Part shown: one piece after another, positions 60,982-64,000 of the stretch
Position numbering within the stretch: position 1 is the first letter of the stretch
How the letters are laid out: each line of letters opens with the position of its first letter
Source: Malania oleifera
Lineage: Eukaryota > Streptophyta > Magnoliopsida > Santalales > Ximeniaceae
Assembly: GCF_029873635.1 (NCBI RefSeq)
Contig: NC_080423.1
Span: forward strand, 97,212,397-97,276,396
DNA: 64,000 nt
Direction of reading: 5' to 3'
Notes under the pieces: model-generated
Databases searched by the model: none
What the model saw: the letters and a program-made list of their open reading frames with translations, nothing else
What the model was told of the DNA's origin: nothing
Translations under genes and position numbers: made by a program

Positions 60982-61446
60982 TGTTAGGGTGTGCCTCGTA
61001 TTGGTGTCATCAGCTGCACCACCCAGCCGCAATCGTTGACGCTGGAAACCGACGGCCACCAAACAGCTGCCTACCTTGTTGACTTTGCAACTGCCTTGTT
61101 TGACTATCCCCCTCCCATATGTGTATATATATGTGTGTATTTGTGTGTGGCATGTGTGGTGAGTTGCGTGGCTGTGTGTGTGCATCAGATAGCTATGTGT
61201 GTGGGTTGAGAGCTGTGTGTGTTGTAAGAGGCGTGGCTGTGTTATGTGAGGCAATGAATCTTTGTAGAGAGAGAGAGCGGAGTTGAGGGCAGTAGCCTCC
61301 TCCACCTCATTGTAATTCTCCCAGTTATAGTAGATTGTGTATGCTCCTGTGGATGTAGTTCACAGTGGACCAAACCACATAAATCTGGTCTTGTGGTTGC
61401 GTGTATTTTGCTTGTGTGATTGTTGCTTGTAGATCACTTCCCAACA
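60982..61446 (+). repeat. Copia LTR 2 of 3
   Basis: 465 bases, followed by the primer site AAATGGTATCAGAGCG. Confidence 0.88.
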
Positions 61447-61486
61447 AAATGGTATCAGAGCGAGGTTGGAGCAAAATCGCCGGATC

Positions 61487-61960
61487 GGATGGGTTTTGGC
61501 CTCTGGGAGTTCAGTTCATATTTGTTTTAAGAAAGAATTTTTCCATTCGTTCAAAAAAGTTCGCGGTATGGTATCACTCGGTAATGGGTCTTCATGCGAT
61601 GTCAAAGTGATTGGATTTGTAAAGCTGAAGACGCCTGTTGGAGCGGTTCATATTTTGGATGACGTAAACTTCGTTCCAAGGGTGCGAAGAAATTTGATCT
61701 CCCTTAGTCGGTTGGATTCTAAGGGTTGCCAAATCTCTGTCACAGGTGGAGTTATGGAGGTGACCCGACGTGACTCAATGATATTTACTGGGAAGGAGTC
61801 TCGTGGGCTGTATTAGTTGATGGGAACCACAGTGGTTGGTGGTTTGACCTCGGATGATGATAGCAGCGTGTCGTTAGAAACGAACAAACGAGTTCGGTTT
61901 GCCGATGAAGAAGGCGGTATTCTTTGCATGGTACAGACGTTTGAACCAAGTTATGAAGAC
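61487..61960 (+). pseudogene. Copia pre-integrase fragment, second internal region
   Basis: Near copy of 60440-60930 (for example ILDDVNFVPRVRRNLISLSR). The second internal region (61447-62029) is much shorter than the first and lacks gag. Confidence 0.8.
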
Positions 61961-62029
61961 TTGCCTTGATTGAGTTCGTATCAAGGTGGAGCTGTGGACT
62001 TGGGAGTTGATACTCGCCAAGGTGGAGAT

Positions 62030-62409
62030 TGTTAGGGTATGGCTCGTATTGGTGTTGGCAGCCGCACCACCTAGCCGCAATCATTGATGCTAGAAACCGA
62101 CGGCCACCATACAGTTGCCTACCATGTTGACTTTGCAGCTGCCTTGTTTGACTATCCCCTTCCCATATGTGTATATATATGTGTGTAATTGTGTGTGACA
62201 TGTGTGGTGAGTTGCATGGCTGTGTGTGTGTGAGAGAGAGCGGAGTTGAGGGCAGTAGCCTCCTCCTCCTCCTTGTAATTCTCCTGGTTATAGTAGATTG
62301 TGTATGCTCCCGTGGATGTAGGTCATAGTGGGCCGAACCATGTAAATCTGGTCTTGTGGTTGCGTGTATTTTGCTTGTGCGATTGTTGCTCGTAGATCAC
62401 TTCCCAACA
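62030..62409 (+). repeat. Copia LTR 3 of 3
   Basis: 380 bases, ending CTTCCCAACA directly before the GGGGT target duplication. Confidence 0.88.
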
Positions 62410-62479
62410 GGGGTGATGGTGGTAGTGGAAATTTTTAGTAATGTTGCTACTGAACATTTAATTTTCCAAACAGAATACT

Positions 62480-62999
62480 GTTGGATTTACCTTCTATATG
62501 GAAAACGGCTCATGTATTCACATATATGCAGATCGATTCACTCGAATGTCTTGTCCATGCCCAAGTGGAAGAAGAAGACATTCACTGTTGGTGGTAAGCC
62601 CAACTGTTTGGGTGGTTTGCAATGAATTTTCCTTCATTGTTGCAAAAACCATCACAAATCCTATTTTTGGTGAGTTAGCAAAACCTAATGATAAAATTCT
62701 TGAAGATTGGACACTGGACAAACATGTGGTTATCTCCAAATAGGGTGATGATAATGTCTATAGCATGGAATTAAAGTACCCTCACTTTGGACAAAGTTGA
62801 CTTGACTTTATGCTAGAAAAACAAAGGGAGATAAATTCTGCATCATATAGAAGCTTACAAATGTGAAATACAAGGATGATGCTCCTATTACTCATGAGTT
62901 CTATTTCTAATAAAAGAGCTCCATTGCACATTTAGCGAACAAAGACTACTATAGGATCAAAGTCGCTTTCTGTGGTGAGGTTCATGGAATTGCTTAAAT
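62480..62999 (+). pseudogene. Unrecognised coding-like sequence, apparently decayed
   Basis: Consecutive pieces read like protein in shifting frames. One, near 62620-62742, contains KPNDKILEDWTLDKHVVISK and stops at TAG. One is GDDNVYSMELKYPHFG (about 62748-62800). One is KYKDDAPITHEFYF followed by two stops, then KSSIAHLANKDYYRIKVAFC (about 62866-62970). The composition looks like conserved globular protein, not random AT-rich frames. I do not recognise the family. It may be a decayed host gene or an unclassified transposon protein. Confidence 0.35.
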
Positions 63000-64000
63000 C
63001 TTATAATATTTGAATCAATCATATGGCCCTACAGTCCTACCTATTTGAGTAAACATCTCTCTTATTTTGTTTTCATGAAAAACAAAAAATATCTTCTGCC
63101 ACCTTAAGTTGTTGACTCTATTCGATTTCACATGTTCCGAGTTTGATTGTAACAAAGTTTCTAAATCTTTTTTGAGTGTCCTTTTTTTTAATCCAGAATT
63201 GAATGATGCATTTATCCTTACAATTTTTCTCATTGAAAATGTGCTATTGGGGAGCTATCATCTTGATGAGTTGCCTATATGGTGGATCACTCAATTAGCT
63301 GGTAGTTGGTAGAGTTGCTAATTACAAACAGGTTTTCTTGGTGAAAAATGACACGCGGCCATGATGTGCTATCTTTTAATTAAATGGTTGATTGCATGTC
63401 ATCCTTGGGGTTTTTTGTTTTATCTGTTTGTGGTCCATGGGGATTTGCCTTCCTCAATCCTGGACCAATAACAGGCCTGGGTGTTATATATAGCTATATA
63501 GAATATAGATGGATGGTATATCCTAGTTTACAAGGTAGCTTTGCATATTGCATGGTGTTGTCTTAGGAAAATTTTATGATTCAGACATTGGGGATACGCA
63601 CCCTGTTGCTGATGGTTGGATTTTGAATCTAATGGCCAGCAACTGCTGTGTATGATACAAGCCCCCGAAGATGTGTGTCATAGAAAGACCCCTTTTTTTG
63701 TTATCAAAGTTAAAGGATTTGCTACATCTCGGAGATTGCATTTAATTATTAAGCTCTTTATTTTATTAAGGTTCTGCTTGGCGGATTTTTGGGTGATTCC
63801 ATTCCTGTGCTTTGATTCCATGGCTTTTCTATGGCAGGTTTTGGAAGTTACAACAATTCTATGGTGCCTGTGTATCTTGCATGTAAACTAGAAGTTTTCA
63901 TTCTTGTTATTGTTACTATTTCTTCTGGCACTAGTCCACTACCGCATTACTAATAACACTTGTAGTGAGGGCTACACATCCAAGACAACTACTGATTTAT
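63000..64000. other. No gene recognised
   Basis: Several plus-strand frames of 60-91 codons (63109-63312, 63384-63566, 63616-63891) overlap in position with no splice or family evidence. They may be further pieces of the decayed sequence at 62480-62999. Confidence 0.35.

Larger units (their letters stand above)
58287..62409 (+). mobile_element. Copia-type element with three LTRs (LTR-internal-LTR-internal-LTR)
   Basis: Outer target duplication GGGGT at 58282-58286 and 62410-62414. LTRs are 58287-58779, 60982-61446 and 62030-62409, each TGTTAGGGTRTG to CTTCCCAACA. A primer site (ATGGTATNAGAG) follows the first and second, and GCCAAGGTGGAGAT precedes the second and third. The first internal region holds gag and a pre-integrase fragment, and the second only the pre-integrase fragment. 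No reverse transcriptase or integrase is seen, so it is non-autonomous now. It has several breaks. Confidence 0.9.

Overview
This window looks like nuclear DNA of a dicot plant. It is AT-rich, with tau-class glutathione S-transferase (GST) genes of the two-exon plant type, plant Ty1/Copia and Ty3/Gypsy LTR elements with initiator-Met-tRNA primer sites, an RTE LINE tail, MITEs, a hAT element with a TTF-type transposase and a CACTA end. I saw no prokaryotic or organellar features and no RNA genes. The species cannot be named from this sequence.

Layout. 1-2802 is the 5' part of a decayed hAT element (minus strand), inserted in an old Gypsy LTR remnant (to 3735). 4607-17815 and 17867-31105 are two direct tandem copies of a segment of about 13 kb, each with one apparently intact GST gene on the minus strand (exons 9163-9495 + 5140-5523, and 26872-27207 + 18200-18583). 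The introns are very long, 3.6 and 8.3 kb. Both hold a Copia insertion at the same site with the same ACTAT target duplication. It is a solo LTR in unit 1 and a two-LTR element in unit 2, so the insertion came before the duplication. Later changes differ between units: two opposed Gypsy solo LTRs upstream of the unit 1 gene, and a further solo LTR nested in the unit 2 Copia.

31106-33940 holds an RTE LINE 3' end and part of another LTR. 33941-55443 is one large Gypsy element (target duplication near GTTAG) carrying a nest: a reverse-oriented solo LTR (38934-50981, target duplication TAAGG), which in turn holds a second Gypsy element (40130-45484) and the right part of a CACTA-like element (45485-50628). 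Inside the CACTA-like part lie four consecutive exons of a group 4 sulfate transporter gene with introns kept, now a pseudogene. 56346-58286 is mostly unassigned with one MITE. 58287-62409 is a Copia element with three LTRs in a row, flanked by GGGGT. 62410-64000 contains decayed coding-like sequence I cannot name.

The only genes likely to be functional are the two GSTs. The most unusual signals are (a) clusters of a 12-base palindrome, CTCGTCGACGAG and variants, in the U3 regions of LTRs from both the Copia and Gypsy superfamilies, with analogous motif arrays in two other LTR families; (b) a dense cluster of ACGTCA and GTGGGCCC sites in a Copia leader; (c) the transposon-captured sulfate transporter fragment; and (d) the shared-site Copia insertion, which gives an internal clock for the GST duplication. 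All coordinates and comparisons were made by eye; no alignment or database search was run.
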